Shown here: one piece after another, positions 48,417 to 59,000 of the stretch
How positions within the stretch are numbered: position 1 is the stretch's first letter
How the letters are laid out: each line of letters starts with the position of its first letter
Program-made: the position numbers and the translations under genes
The notes under the pieces: generated by a model
Seen by the model: only the letters and a program-made list of their open reading frames with translations
Database searches by the model: none
What the model was told of the DNA's origin: nothing
Source of the DNA: Epinephelus fuscoguttatus
Lineage: Eukaryota; Chordata; Actinopteri; Perciformes; Serranidae
Length of the DNA stretch: 64,000 nt
Direction of reading: 5' to 3'
NCBI RefSeq assembly: GCF_011397635.1
Contig: NC_064753.1
Location: 33,318,322-33,382,321 of the forward strand

Positions 48417-49901
48417 ACTGAAAATGTTACTGATGGTTTCCACTTTGTATTGCAGCATACACAAATGACGTGGTCCTTGCAATACAGAGAAGCCAAATGC
48501 TCATCTGTCTCCTGTCGGCTGACTACCTCTCCAACAGCAATGCTGTGTTTGAACTGGAGTCGGGAGTCCAGGTAGGCAGACGTTAGAACAAGAGCTAAAG
48601 ACTACAACTTTTAACTTCCACGTCCCATTACTACTGGGAAATGTATCTGAAATTGGTCCAGTATTGAAAGAGACCGTTGCAGCCAGCAGCCACGAAAACC
48701 GCTGCAGTGTAATTCCTACAGGCAATTATGCACCATCAAGGTACATCCACTACAAGTTCTTGCTTTTGCACATTTGCATTCTGGCTCAGATTATTTGAAG
48801 TGCCTGACAATAGTACAAAAAAGGTCCCATCGGGAAATGAAACATTTTCCCTCGCCACTTGCTGATACACTCTGTTTGTCAATGTGTTTTCACATTGTCA
48901 AAATCAGCTAAACATTCAGCCATGACTGTACACAACAAACTCTTCCTGGCACTTTTCTCTCCAACTCTCACTTATGTTTCCACTGTTGTTTTTTTTCTGC
49001 AACATGTCACATCTTTCGACATTTCAGAACAAGATTTGGTTACGCACAAAAACAAACAGACCGGATCGAGCCAAAGGGAAAGAAATACATTTAATTTCTC
49101 TGTAGGATCCTCTCTGTAATGTTGTCACACACTTGTAACAGCAATCTCAGCCTGTCAGGAGGAACAACAAGCACTTTTAATGAAAGTAAATTGATGGTGC
49201 ACAACTACACTGGGGGTTACACTGCAGCACTCTCCCTCAATACTGGATCTATTTCAGAGTCCAGGGTAAAACAAACAAACAAAAGTTTTCCAGATTGCAT
49301 TTGCTTTACTGCCAACCACTTTCTTGACATTACTTTAACCTTTCCCATTATTGTTCTCCTTTCCTGCCAGTCACTTTTTTTTCCATTTTGTTTATTGCAA
49401 GAAATTATTGTCTTCTTGGCTTGAGTTCCCAGCAAAATAAATCCTGAATGAACTTCTAACATAACCTCATTGGTTTAATTTTATCAATTAAGTGGCATTA
49501 ACTGACACCAGTAGGTGTTTGGGTGGTAGGAAAATCCGTCTGTGGTTTTCTTTGATGATAAATCCACTTTAGATGTTTTTTTTTTTTTAACCAACATCTT
49601 TACAGTTCATTCAGAAAAACACAATTCATTACTGATTTTTCTTCTCGGTCCATATCTTTAGGCATTGCTGCAAAAAACTCCCCTCAAAGTCCTCCTAATA
49701 TGGACCAGTAGAGCCTCAGCCTCCCTCATCCAGCCAGAACCACCGTTGCCTACACTGGTCCAAAGGGCCCTGAGGGTTCTGCCCAGTCTGGATTGGACCG
49801 CAGGCAAACCAGCCACAGCCACCAGCCATTTCTGGAGGTCTTTGAGGAAGGCCATGCCCGATCAGAGAGTGAAGCTGGTTTCACTCACACAGGACCGATG
49901 A
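34096..49901 (+). CDS. il18rap: Interleukin-18 receptor accessory protein
   Basis: IL18RAP is the signalling beta chain of the IL-18 receptor. Exons: 34096-34183 (signal peptide, [18 protein letters not shown]), 34331-34523, 35994-36168, 36258-36426 (Ig1-Ig2), 44422-44484 (linker, [15 protein letters not shown]), 44633-44756 and 44913-45061 (Ig3, HILVCTVYF...YTCVANN), 46444-46581 ([17 protein letters not shown], then WLEVQLIYR), 48025-48135, 48216-48359, 48456-48571, 49662-49901 (TIR). Every junction is GT-AG and in phase; 569 aa against 599 in human. TIR boxes: [44 protein letters not shown] near the end matches human ALRVLPTVTW and separates it from IL18R1. Intron 4 (8 kb) contains a long antisense L2. 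No il18r1 neighbour is present in the window. Confidence 0.93.
35215..35830. repeat. Possible dispersed repeat in il18rap intron 2
   Basis: GC-richer than its surroundings, with phrases such as 'aaccaccagtagcactatgg' and 'ggcggggatatccagaccac'. I cannot name a family and see no coding potential; called a repeat only from its composition. Confidence 0.3.
36434..36476. repeat. (GT)n tract next to the il18rap exon 4 donor
   Basis: The GT run starts about 8 nt after the donor GT at 36427-36428, so it forms the first part of intron 4. Confidence 0.95.
36826..37113 (+). mobile_element. DANA-like SINE
   Basis: tagcacggtggtgcagtggt, 'ggttcgaactcagggtg', 'ctcccacagtccaaagacatg' and 'ctgtctagggtgctccagg' identify the family. 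Its 3' part is shorter and more diverged than the 32677 copy. Located in il18rap intron 4. Confidence 0.8.
37444..40285 (-). pseudogene. L2 ORF2: endonuclease and reverse transcriptase, frame-broken
   Basis: From 40285 the reading gives an apurinic-type endonuclease: [28 protein letters not shown] and [11 protein letters not shown]. Reverse transcriptase follows, with [14 protein letters not shown] near 38330 and VDDTQLYLA near 38260, then [28 protein letters not shown] and [19 protein letters not shown] at the C-terminus. A stop lies just before VDDTQ, and the frame shifts near 38750 and again near 38100, so this copy should not make a whole protein. Confidence 0.85.
40459..41934 (-). pseudogene. 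L2 ORF1 with coiled coil and SGNH/GDSL esterase-like domain, frame-broken
   Basis: It starts [17 protein letters not shown] with a heptad-rich helix (to about 41750). A GC-rich Pro/Ala linker follows, then an esterase-like domain at 41136-40459: [10 protein letters not shown] (block I with GDS), [11 protein letters not shown] (block III-like GTND) and [11 protein letters not shown] (block V, catalytic His). Esterase-bearing ORF1 proteins are known from CR1/L2-type LINEs. The linker and esterase lie in different frames from the N-terminus, so this copy is broken. Confidence 0.8.
42541..42597. repeat. (TATC)n microsatellite
   Basis: Near-perfect TATC units in il18rap intron 4, 300 bp beyond the L2 element. 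Confidence 0.95.
42598..44421. other. End of il18rap intron 4 with dispersed repeats
   Basis: No exon before 44422. About 42650-42830 looks like a LINE 3' tail (ccttatccgctgtgagggtc, 'gggctttataaataaaactg'). About 43180-43960 contains runs of 'cccatt' phrases and 'taccctaaccctgatacc', resembling the repeat near 4370-4570. The open frame at 44251-44760 is not a real exon; the true exon inside it is 44422-44484 in another frame. Confidence 0.45.
45520..45910. repeat. Foldback repeat in il18rap intron 7
   Basis: agggaaactttgctgatatt at 45600-45619 is matched in reverse by 'gaatatcagcaaagttcccc' around 45759-45778, giving two arms about 110 bp apart. One arm is also recognisable at 18763-18800 (gggaaactttgcggattttc) in the decoy gene, so it is a dispersed family. 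Confidence 0.6.
46660..46708. repeat. (AAT/ATG)n simple repeat
   Basis: Imperfect ATA/ATG triplets shortly after the TM exon of il18rap. Confidence 0.85.
46985..47150 (-). mobile_element. DANA-like SINE fragment
   Basis: The minus strand carries the 3' half of the family: 'cctgtccagggtgtaccctgc' and 'ggctgggataggctccagcc'. Confidence 0.75.
47160..47295 (+). mobile_element. L2 3'-tail fragment
   Basis: ctgtaaggcgaccttgagtg followed by 'cagaaataaaatgtattatta' matches the reverse complement of the 3' end of the long L2 at 37250-37320. Extreme 5' truncation is usual for these LINEs. Confidence 0.75.
47498..47755 (-). pseudogene. Transposon-associated N-terminal ORF
   Basis: An 85-residue reading contains [20 protein letters not shown] followed by [14 protein letters not shown]. 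Similar N-termini (INIGxAFxRWRxLKxxKGLKxDAExxxFLLD) occur in many repeat-associated fish proteins of unknown function. No further domain follows. Its placement next to the 46709-47470 units suggests it belongs to the same element. Confidence 0.4.
48377..48415. repeat. (GT)n tract near the il18rap exon 10 donor
   Basis: It starts about 17 nt after the donor at 48360 and makes up much of this 96-bp intron. Confidence 0.95.
48572..49661. other. Last il18rap intron
   Basis: No exon or clear repeat is seen. The plus-strand open frames (48859-49119 and 49119-49424) have no domain signature and lack suitable splice phases. Confidence 0.5.
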
Positions 49902-50332
49902 TTAGACTGGTAACAAAAGCATTGTTTTCCAAGCATTATATGTACAGCTTATTTATTTTACCATACAGCTTGGAATACTGCATTCTGCCCACTGAAGTGC
50001 AAGACGTGAATGAACAAATGTGTAAAGGTAATTTCCATGATGGTAGTGATTCTAAAACAAGTCTCATTTTTACTTGTATGGAGAAAAGTGAGTCACACTT
50101 TATGCCACACTCAGGGCCTAGTCGTGGTCTGTGCTCTGATTTTTGACTTCCATTTGAATGAAAATTAAAATGTTTCAGTTAAAAAAGTGCAAAATTATCA
50201 ATTACCTATTCGCTTTACAAGAATTATGACTATCAGATAAAGGGTTTCTTCTTGTTCACTGATTAACAGGCTGTTTGTATATTAAGTGCTGAGGTGTGGT
50301 TCATCATGTAATGTCACAGCAGACATGTCAGC

Positions 50333-50338
50333 AATAAA
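50333..50338 (+). terminator. Candidate il18rap poly(A) signal
   Basis: AATAAA lies 432 bp after the il18rap stop codon; it is the first canonical hexamer I found before the opposing pcnp signal. Confidence 0.6.
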
Positions 50339-50368
50339 CATTTGACACAATACAAATCATCCAAAAAC

Positions 50369-50374
50369 TTTATT
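50369..50374 (-). terminator. Candidate pcnp poly(A) signal
   Basis: TTTATT on the plus strand is AATAAA for pcnp. It would give a 3' UTR of about 1.2 kb and lies 30 bp from the il18rap signal on the other strand. Confidence 0.55.
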
Positions 50375-51559
50375 TGGCTGACTTACAATATGTGGGGGAA
50401 CTGTCTGATAAAACATGTTGTAGCAGTGGATATTAACGTGATTCATCTGGGGAAGCACAACGGTCAGGTAACCCACAGAAACTCGAGTTTATAGATTTGT
50501 ATGTGGGATCAAAAGGGAGTTTCCAAAAAGTGTCAGGCACAGGGGGAGTCACTGAGGTACCACATTTATCTGAAATGTAGGGATATTTCTGCAGTGTGGG
50601 CTTTCTGATGTAAAAATAGATCATAAAAGTACCTAATCATTGCCGACCTGTATTTTAACCCCTTGGAAATTATTCAGTATGAGTGTTACCAGCCCCTGGT
50701 ATACGTTTGACAGGTGTCAGCTAAAAACACATTAGCAGTCCTTCCACTGTGAACAAAAAAAAGATCACAGCCACATTTTTTTTTGCCAGTTTCAGTGAAG
50801 CAGACAGAAATACAAATTAAATCCAGAACTACTGGCACAAACCTCAAACTAACATAAAACAAAATAAACTGCCAGTGACGTGGCACAGCTGGTGAAAACA
50901 AAGGGTTGTACACTGATTTTGAGAAAATGGGAAAAAAACAAAACAAAAAAAAAACTAACCCATCCACACGCCTAGTCTTAGCCATGCACGCGCGCGCACA
51001 CACACACATACACACACACAGTAACATAACTCTCAAACACCCTTCGTGGATTTAAAAAATAAAACATCACAATTCTATGTACATTTTTACACAAAGATTT
51101 GACAAGCGACACTAAGGGCTTGCTCGGGACAAAACCCAACCAGCTTCAGATAGGAACAAGTATGTCACAAAAGGGGCATGAGGGCTCTAAGATGCTAGAT
51201 TAGCTCATTAGCCAGCAGAAACAACCGTTGCAAAATTTACACAGTTTAAACAATATTCTGGCTAATTCGTTTGTCCCATATCTCCATCACCCCACTATGC
51301 ACCTCTCATCACGGAGTGTTGACACACTGGTACCTCTCCTCTTAGTTAGCATCAGCCGGTAGTGGTCAGAAACTTAAACGTGATTTCATTTACAGAGCAT
51401 CATATTAGGCTTAAAGTATTCTTCATCTCATGTTAACAACACAGAGAACTTGTCAAAACCAAGGCTGCAGTGAGGAATCATTTGAGCCTTCTTAGATATC
51501 CCTGGCATGCTTTGAACTATGTAAAATTATCTATTAGTGACAAAAACTGTGGTAGTGAT

Positions 51560-51919
51560 TTACAGTTTGTCTGCCTGGGCCTTCATCTTCCTCTCCCAAA
51601 GTTTTTGATGATCAGAGAAACCCTGCTTGCCCTTGTTGAAGGAATTGGGTCCCGCAGATGTCGGCGTCTCCCTAAAAAGACAGCAGATGAATCATTTCAC
51701 AAATAACTAAATGTACCATTTGATTTAAAAGAGTTAAAAAGAAGAAGCTAAGCAAACAATTATTATTACACCATATGTATTTGAGTATATACCTGCCAAT
51801 ATTCTTCATCCTCATCTTTGCTTCTGGAGGCATCTCCTCAGGTTCACTCTGCATGGAAAATTAAGGTAAAGTCAGCCTCTTCATATTTGTTGTTAAGGGA
51901 TTTTTACAACTATGACATC

Positions 51920-51957
<38 letters not shown>

Positions 51958-53175
51958 CGCACACACTTACATCATCATCTTCATTAAAAACAGATGCCAG
52001 CCCTGCCTTTTTCGGAGGAACTATTGGTGCAGGCTCTTTGGGTTTCTAGAAGAGATTGTGGACACAAGATTTAGGGAAATGGAAGAGCTTCACACTTCTT
52101 CACTCCATGCATCAAGGGCAAATGACCCTCTGGTTAAACTCTTCAAATGTGAGGATGTGCCGCTTTGACATAATTGATTTATAAATTAATTATATCAATC
52201 GATAACTAATTGTTAAAACAGTTCACGCTGTTATTGTGCATTGCTACACACTCACTGTTGCTCCAAGTTTGATAGATATGGGGTTGGACTTCTTCCCCAT
52301 CTGACCGCTCATGCTAAAGCCTATCTTGGAGACTTTGCGGGGTGCAGGTGGATCCGCTGAGGACTCGTCCTCATCTTCAGGGGTGAGATGCTGGGATGTG
52401 CGTTTAACTGCGGCCCCTTCTCCTCCCACATTGCTACAAGAGACAGGCTTAGTTTTCACTCTGCCTTCCTCCTCCTGCGGCCCTGCTTGAGGCAAGACAA
52501 CTCACCAAGGTGAACAACTGTTTCCTGGGAACTGGGGAATAATAATAAAAGCTATCACCTTTACCTGTGTGGCTAACGTTACATTTAACTTAACCAAATA
52601 TAACCTGGGCTCTTACTATTTTTCTACCACTTAACTTACTGCTTTAAATGTCCACCTGGGGACAGTGTGTAGAAACCACCTACATTGTCAGGGGTTAAGT
52701 GCACCCGTGAATAGTTACAGTGCGCAGGATAAAAGCAGACAATTTAAATTGTGTTAAGCTATTTGCACACTAGCTAGGCTAACGCCAGGTTAGCAAGCTA
52801 ACAAGAGACATGTCTGCTGCAGGCAAATTTGCTTTATTAACTAACTAACGTTTGCTTTCGCAGTAATTTTAGCCAAGTAGTTACACCCTGTGCCGTTTCC
52901 ATAGCCAAACAGGAAACGTTTATACAACGTAAACTGGTACTTCGCATTAGCATTAGCTAGCCAATGATGCTGTAGCTAACATTAAGTTAGCTCAGTGAAG
53001 TTTTACGAACGGGCCTCTGTGTAACATTAGCCGGGGTCAGTTTTAATGGATAGGTAGCAAAGCGAGCTAAGACTAAACACTACTTGTTTTTCAACCACAT
53101 TTTAGACGTTCAAACAGCACAAATATCACCTCCGTCGTCGGTGCCACCTCTCCTGATATGCTCGTAATCCGCCAT
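51560..53175 (-). CDS. pcnp: PEST proteolytic signal-containing nuclear protein
   Basis: PCNP is a small nuclear PEST protein linked to ubiquitination and cell-cycle control. Coding exons, 5' to 3': 53130-53175 ([15 protein letters not shown]), 52256-52482 ([33 protein letters not shown]), 51971-52045 ([23 protein letters not shown]), 51793-51848 ([19 protein letters not shown]) and 51560-51671 ([30 protein letters not shown], stop). Junctions are GT-AG and in phase; 171 aa against 178 in human, with the [16 protein letters not shown] core identical. Acidic Pro/Glu/Ser/Thr-rich stretches are the PEST signals. The C-terminus (ADKL) differs from human. The gene is convergent with il18rap and divergent from stk16. 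Confidence 0.95.
51922..51965. repeat. (GT)n tract beside the pcnp exon 3 donor
   Basis: In pcnp orientation this is a CA/GC-rich tract beginning a few bases after the donor at 51970. Confidence 0.9.
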
Positions 53176-56049
53176 GATTTCTCCTCTGAAACCTGCCAGC
53201 TCATGCCGCTAGTCTTCTTCAGGCGCTGTGTGCCAAACACGCTGCGAAGAAGAAGAAGAAGATTTTTTTTTTTTTTTTGTTAAAGATCAATATTGGCAGG
53301 TCTCTTTTTCTGATTATATAATATTAATAATAATAATAATAATGATGATAATATGTATTATATACTAATGGGTCAAAGATCGAGAACCTCAAACAACTGG
53401 GGCTGATTTTCAGTCCAAGAAAGAAAAGTTATTAGAATAACGCGTAGGCCTACACCAAATTGACAGGAAGTCGACTCTGGAATAAGCCTGGAAAATCTGC
53501 CCTGACTCTGTTTTGTGTCTGTAGAGCCAGAGATTTCAGTCTCAGCTATCAAGATATTTCAGTCAAAGTGTTACATGTAGGTTATGTTCCAGAGTTACTC
53601 ATCAGTTATGTTTATCAGGGGTCCTGCACATGCAGATCCCATAAGACAAATCAGATGTCAAGGAAATAAAGCAGTGTAGGCTGATCATCAGTGTCGGGGC
53701 AGTGAAGCTATAAAATTGATGGAAGGTTTCTGTGCAATTTTATATTTCCTGAGACTTACTTAATATAAGCCAGTATTCAATAGGGGCCAGATCAGATAAT
53801 GGGATAGTACCTGGAGGCCAGCTGCTTCTCACATTAAATGGGTTATTAAAGAAAAAAACACAGACAAATGACACAAATTCAACTGTTTGACCTGTCAGTG
53901 AAAATGTAGGCCTGTTTAACCTTACCTCGCACCTGAGAGCAGCTGCCTTCACTGTGACCATTTCTGCTACACAGCAGGAAATGTTTGCTGTTAGGTAGCC
54001 TAACTGTTCTGTTTGCTTCTTCACCTTCTGTTTATGAAAACAATTCCACCTGTGCAGTGCCTATTGGATGCACGTCTACAGGCTGTAGGATAGTCCTACC
54101 ATTGTGAGGTGAAGGGAAAAAATAAGTAATCTTGCTTGATATATTGTGTGAAGGGCCACATGTAGTATATTTTGAAAGTCAAGCTGAGGGCCTTTTAAAA
54201 TTGGTCCATGGGCCACAATTCGCCCCTGGGTAGGACTCTGGACATGCCTGACATAAGCAAATCAGGGAAAGAAGTTGTCATTTTCAACAAAAACATTAAA
54301 AAGCACACTTAAGATTACAGGTACAGTAAAGCTCCAATGAAAAGCCCTGTCCCAATTAAACACCCAGTCCCTTTTACTAGCCTTGTGCAGCTATTTGACA
54401 AATAAAGGCCTGTCTCAATTAGACACCTGGTCTGGTTGCCAAGCAGTTCATTTTTACATAATTTCTTTGGATGTATAACATCATGTTGTTGACTACCCAC
54501 TTGTGCTAGTTAGCTGCTTAGATTGTGCATACAAATATAAATGTTTAAACTTTTATCAATATGGAGATGCTGCACATATTTAGCTTGGTTGAGTTAATTT
54601 TACTAAAACCATGAGCACCAATGAAGATCGCAATTAATTCAGATTTACCGGCATGACAAAAAACAACAACATAGTGACTACCTTCCTCTGAAGCTGTCAT
54701 TAAACCACTGATCAAAAGATTAAAACGTGTTTTTCATAAAAAAATTAATCCAAATTATGAATATTGTTTTGATAGGATAAAGTGGTGTTGTGTCAGTGTG
54801 CCAGGTACTGTAATCCACAGGTGCTGTGACACAAGTGTCATAATATAAGACATAATTAATATGTTAATTCGAAGCCTAATTTTTATAGTAATATAAGTAA
54901 TAATAAGTAATATTTACTTACTTATTGTTGCACTCTCTGTTTCTTACCACTGGCCTCCACTTGTTTGTTAATTGTTGGTGTGACATGTAATGGCTGAATG
55001 TTGGCTGGTTATGAATGTAGATGCGGATGTGCTGCAAATGAATTGCCTTTCAGGGACCAATAAAGTTGTCTGAATCTGAATCTGATTAAACAATTTGATT
55101 GTATTTCCGTCTTTACTGAGCAATAGTTGTGTGTAAAAGAAATTAAAGGCCTGTCCCATGTAGACGCCCGTCCCTGATATAAGCCTGTTGAGTTCAGTGA
55201 TTTAAGCAATCAGTAGCTGGGGCTATTAATTGAAGTTTTACGGTAAGTGTCCAACTGATTTTGTGAGCATTAATTGAGGAGTCTGTTGCTTTTATTAAGT
55301 ATGAACAGGAAAGGCAATGTGTGAAAGAAGACCTCGGAAAGGCTTTAATTAGTATAAAGACATTAATGTACCTGTCAAGTGGACTAAGCGATGTCATTTT
55401 TTTTGATTGTATATAATATATATATTATATATAATATAATTGTAATGTTGTATTATATATTATCTGTGATTTTATCAAACAAACAGGGTTAATGGTTCGG
55501 ATTTAACCTCTGAACTACACCCATAGACCGAGGGTGGCGCTGTTGCACTGTATAGGCTTGTTGCAAACCGTCGAAGAAAACAAGAAGAAGAGGAAGATGG
55601 AGAACTATGACAGTAAGCTAATTTGGTAAACAGACAGCTAGCTGGTAAGAATAAAGGTGTAAAGCCACCAATTATAGCATAGGTGTGTGATGTTTAGCTG
55701 TTCATTGTGTCAATAGTCAGTAAAAATTAGACTGCGGTTGTGGCTAACGTGTAAAATCTACGTTAACGTCGCCTTTTTGGTTGTTGTAGCCCTGAAGTTG
55801 CTAAGCTAACGTTAGATGTTGATGTGCTGTGTTAGCTAACAGTAAACGTTTGTTGACATACTGTCAGTTAGCTGTCTTACCATATGTTTCTCTACAAAGG
55901 ACATCTTGCAGTTTACTTTCAGTAATACATGTTTTAGCTGACATCGCATGATTTTATGTATTCTTCTGGCTGTTCTTCTCAAGTAACTTTCTTTGTCACA
56001 TTTCCCCCAGGCCCTTAAAAGCTTGGCGTTAAACAATGTACCAGTCAAG
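53176..56049. promoter_or_regulatory. Divergent intergenic region pcnp / stk16
   Basis: The pcnp promoter should lie just right of 53175. The stk16 5' UTR probably starts near 55560-55611 (cgaagaaaacaagaagaaga, then a GTAAGC donor) and resumes at about 56011 after a 'tttcccccag' acceptor. Between them are a simple repeat (53313-53350), hAT-like text near 54190 and a TTAC-ended repeat at 54321-55239. No other gene is visible. Confidence 0.5.
54321..55239. mobile_element. Possible MITE with TACNGTAAA ends
   Basis: The left end tacagtaaagctccaat and the reverse complement of the right end taccgtaaaacttcaat agree at 13 of 17 positions. 'gccctgtcccaatta' near the left and 'ggcctgtcccatgtagac' near the right are related sub-terminal phrases. 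Superfamily not determined. Confidence 0.4.
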
Positions 56050-59000
56050 ATGGGGCAGACCCTTTGCATTTGCTCCCGTGGCTCCGTCACCATTGATAAC
56101 AAAAAATATTACTTTGTCCAGAAACTAGACGAAGGGTAAGAAAACGTGTTGACATTGTTTGTTTTAAACACCACTTAACTAAGTGTGTGGTGTGTGTTTT
56201 ATATTTGCTTGTCACAAGTCCCTTAAAAAGACGAAAATCAATCGATCCTACAAGCCAAAGCCTCATTTTGCTTATTGCTCTGATTGTTGTCCAAAAACCA
56301 CAGTACTCAGTCTCACTATTCCTGCGGGTGACATCTTCCTTCATTAGCATCAGCATGGGCAGTGTACACCGATCAGCCAAAACATTAAAACCAGCAAACG
56401 TAAAATAAGCTAACGCACTGGTGCCAGGCACCAAGGGACACCCTCCAGAGGTCCTGTGTCCATGCCTTAACAGGTCAGAGCCAAGTCCAGTCCAAGGAGC
56501 ACCCACCGTGGATTGGGGGTACCTCTGGGGTACCAGCACTTCCCTCAAATGTTCGATCAGGTTGGGATCCAGGGTATTTGGAGGTCAGGTCGACGCCCTG
56601 AGCTCTTTGTCCCTTTCCTCGGGTTGTGCCTGAGCAGGTTTTTGGTGTGGCATGGTGCATTGCCCTGCTGGGGGGCCACTGAACATCGATAAGTGCCGTT
56701 GCCATGAGGGGGTTTGTTTTGTCTGCAACGGTGTTCAGGTGGGTGGAGCACGTCAGATAGTATCCACATAAATGCCAGGACCCAAGGTTTCCCAGCAGAA
56801 CGTTGCACTGCAACAAGACGATCAGTGTTATTCACTTCACCCACCAGTGGTTTTAATGTTTTGGCTGATCAATGTATATTACCTTCAGTAAATCCTACAT
56901 ATACTGTTCTTCGGCAATAAATACAAACTAACACACCAAACCTCATTTGAAAATAATCCCCATAGAATACACTGTTTATTCTCCTGTGAGAAACGTCTCT
57001 GAAAGGTGTTGTCCTTGGCTGCTATGGGGTAATATTTAGCCTTTGAAAAACCTTATAACTTTATATTTGTGACCTCTTTCCAAAGATTGATGCCTTCAGT
57101 AAAAACAAATGGGCTTGTGTCTGAGAGTCACAGACAAGCAAGGGGAGGTCAGACAGTATTGAGAGACTGACAAATACATTGTTGATTTTGGTCTTTTTGT
57201 GGGACTTGTTGACAGTATCAGAAATCTGGAATAGCACTGGCCTTATTCTTTGAAGTCAAACTTGGATTCATATGCTCCTCCGGAATTCTAATCTCTCTGT
57301 GTCCTTGTTTTAGGGGGTTCAGTTATGTTGATCTGATAGAGGGGGCAAAGGATGGGCGCTTCTACGCCCTGAAGAGGATTCTATGCCATGATCGTGAAGG
57401 CCGTCAGGAGGCTCAGACCGAGGTGGAGATGCATCAGATGTTTAATCACCCCAATGTCTTGAGCCTGGTTGCACACGCCTTTGTTGATCGTGGAGGCAAG
57501 ACTGAAGCCTGGCTACTTCTGCCCTATATTAGAGTAAGTTGCTGCAACAGTTAGTATGACCAGACTAACCCTGAGGGAAATGATCTGATTCCGATAACTT
57601 GGTGTGTTTGTGTGAACAGAAAGGCAGCCTGTGGTCTGTTCTGGAGAAGCTAAGGGATAAGGGGAGCTTAATGCCTGAAAAACAGATTTTGCAAATCTTG
57701 CGTGGCATCTGTGCTGGACTCAAGGCCATTCATGAAAAAGGCTATGCACACAGGTAATACATCTCCACATACACACACATACGTCAAATATTTACATGCA
57801 TAGGATCAGTGTAAAGACTCTTGTGCTGGCTTGGAGTGCCACACTGGTGTCTAATTTCTGGACATTTGCACACCCTGCACTGTGATTAAAAAGCAGAAAC
57901 AGATGTGCCAGGACTAAACTATTTATAAACTATTCAGTAGTTATAATTTTTTGTGGATTCATGGGGGGAAGAGGGTGGCGGAGTTTGAGCCATTTTCAAC
58001 CTATGAAATGCAGATTTAAAAAAAAAAAAGAAAATCAGGTACGGAATGTCAATAATAACAACACTGAAGTTTCATTACAGTACAGTCATATCATCTAGTT
58101 CCACACCTCAAAAAACACATTTAAGTGTGCAGCACCTGTTTAGTATTGATACAATGAGCTCACCTATCTTAGCTCACTAGAATGGTTGACACCAGACACC
58201 ATACAGATAAGAATAATTAGCATTTTATGGTTTTGGATGAGAATTTATAGCTTTGCTCTGAGTCTGTTTTACTGAGAATGGAGGATGTGCCTTTTTCCAG
58301 AGGCAGTGGACGCTGCTAAGCCAGCACCAGCATATCTGCAGGCTAGTACAGGTCTTGCCTCATGAAGTTATCCAAAAATGAAATACCTGATAATTTTATT
58401 ACATTTTTTATTGGCAAAAAATCTCTCTAACAGGGAGACAAAATCATGAAAAAACGCTTAGAGTCTAAATATGGATTACTCATAGTGCTCAAAATGGACC
58501 TCCAGGCAATCAGCTCTGGCACTAAGCCTAATTTCTGCCAAATGAATCCTGCACATTGTTAAAAAAGGGGGAAAAGAACTGTTGTCAGTTAAAGGTTTTG
58601 CAGCCCTTTGCCACATTGTGCGTTTTATCAATCAAGTCAAAATGGCATGATTTGTAAACCATAATGCAGAATTACATTCAGTTTGATTCATTTGATGTTT
58701 TGGGTAGGGCTGGGCGATATGGCCTAAAACAAAAAAACATATCCGATTCATGATTTAAATCGATTTTTTCCCCCCTACTTAAAATCAATTCTGAACTACT
58801 GGCAGATTTTAAAGAGAAACTCAATTTTCATTAAAACAAATCGACCTAAACTACAAATTCAAATTAATCAATAAAATCGATTTATCGCCCAGCCCTAGTT
58901 TTCGGTAAAAAAAATCTGTGTGGAATGTGCAATAAATGTGGATACTTAATCTATTATATCAAACCATCTTTTAATAGTCATATTATCCCTTACTCACTCT

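Noticed and set aside
56087-56548. 153-codon minus-strand frame
   Set aside because: It overlaps a coding exon of stk16 and the TA-ended MITE on the other strand; no motif.
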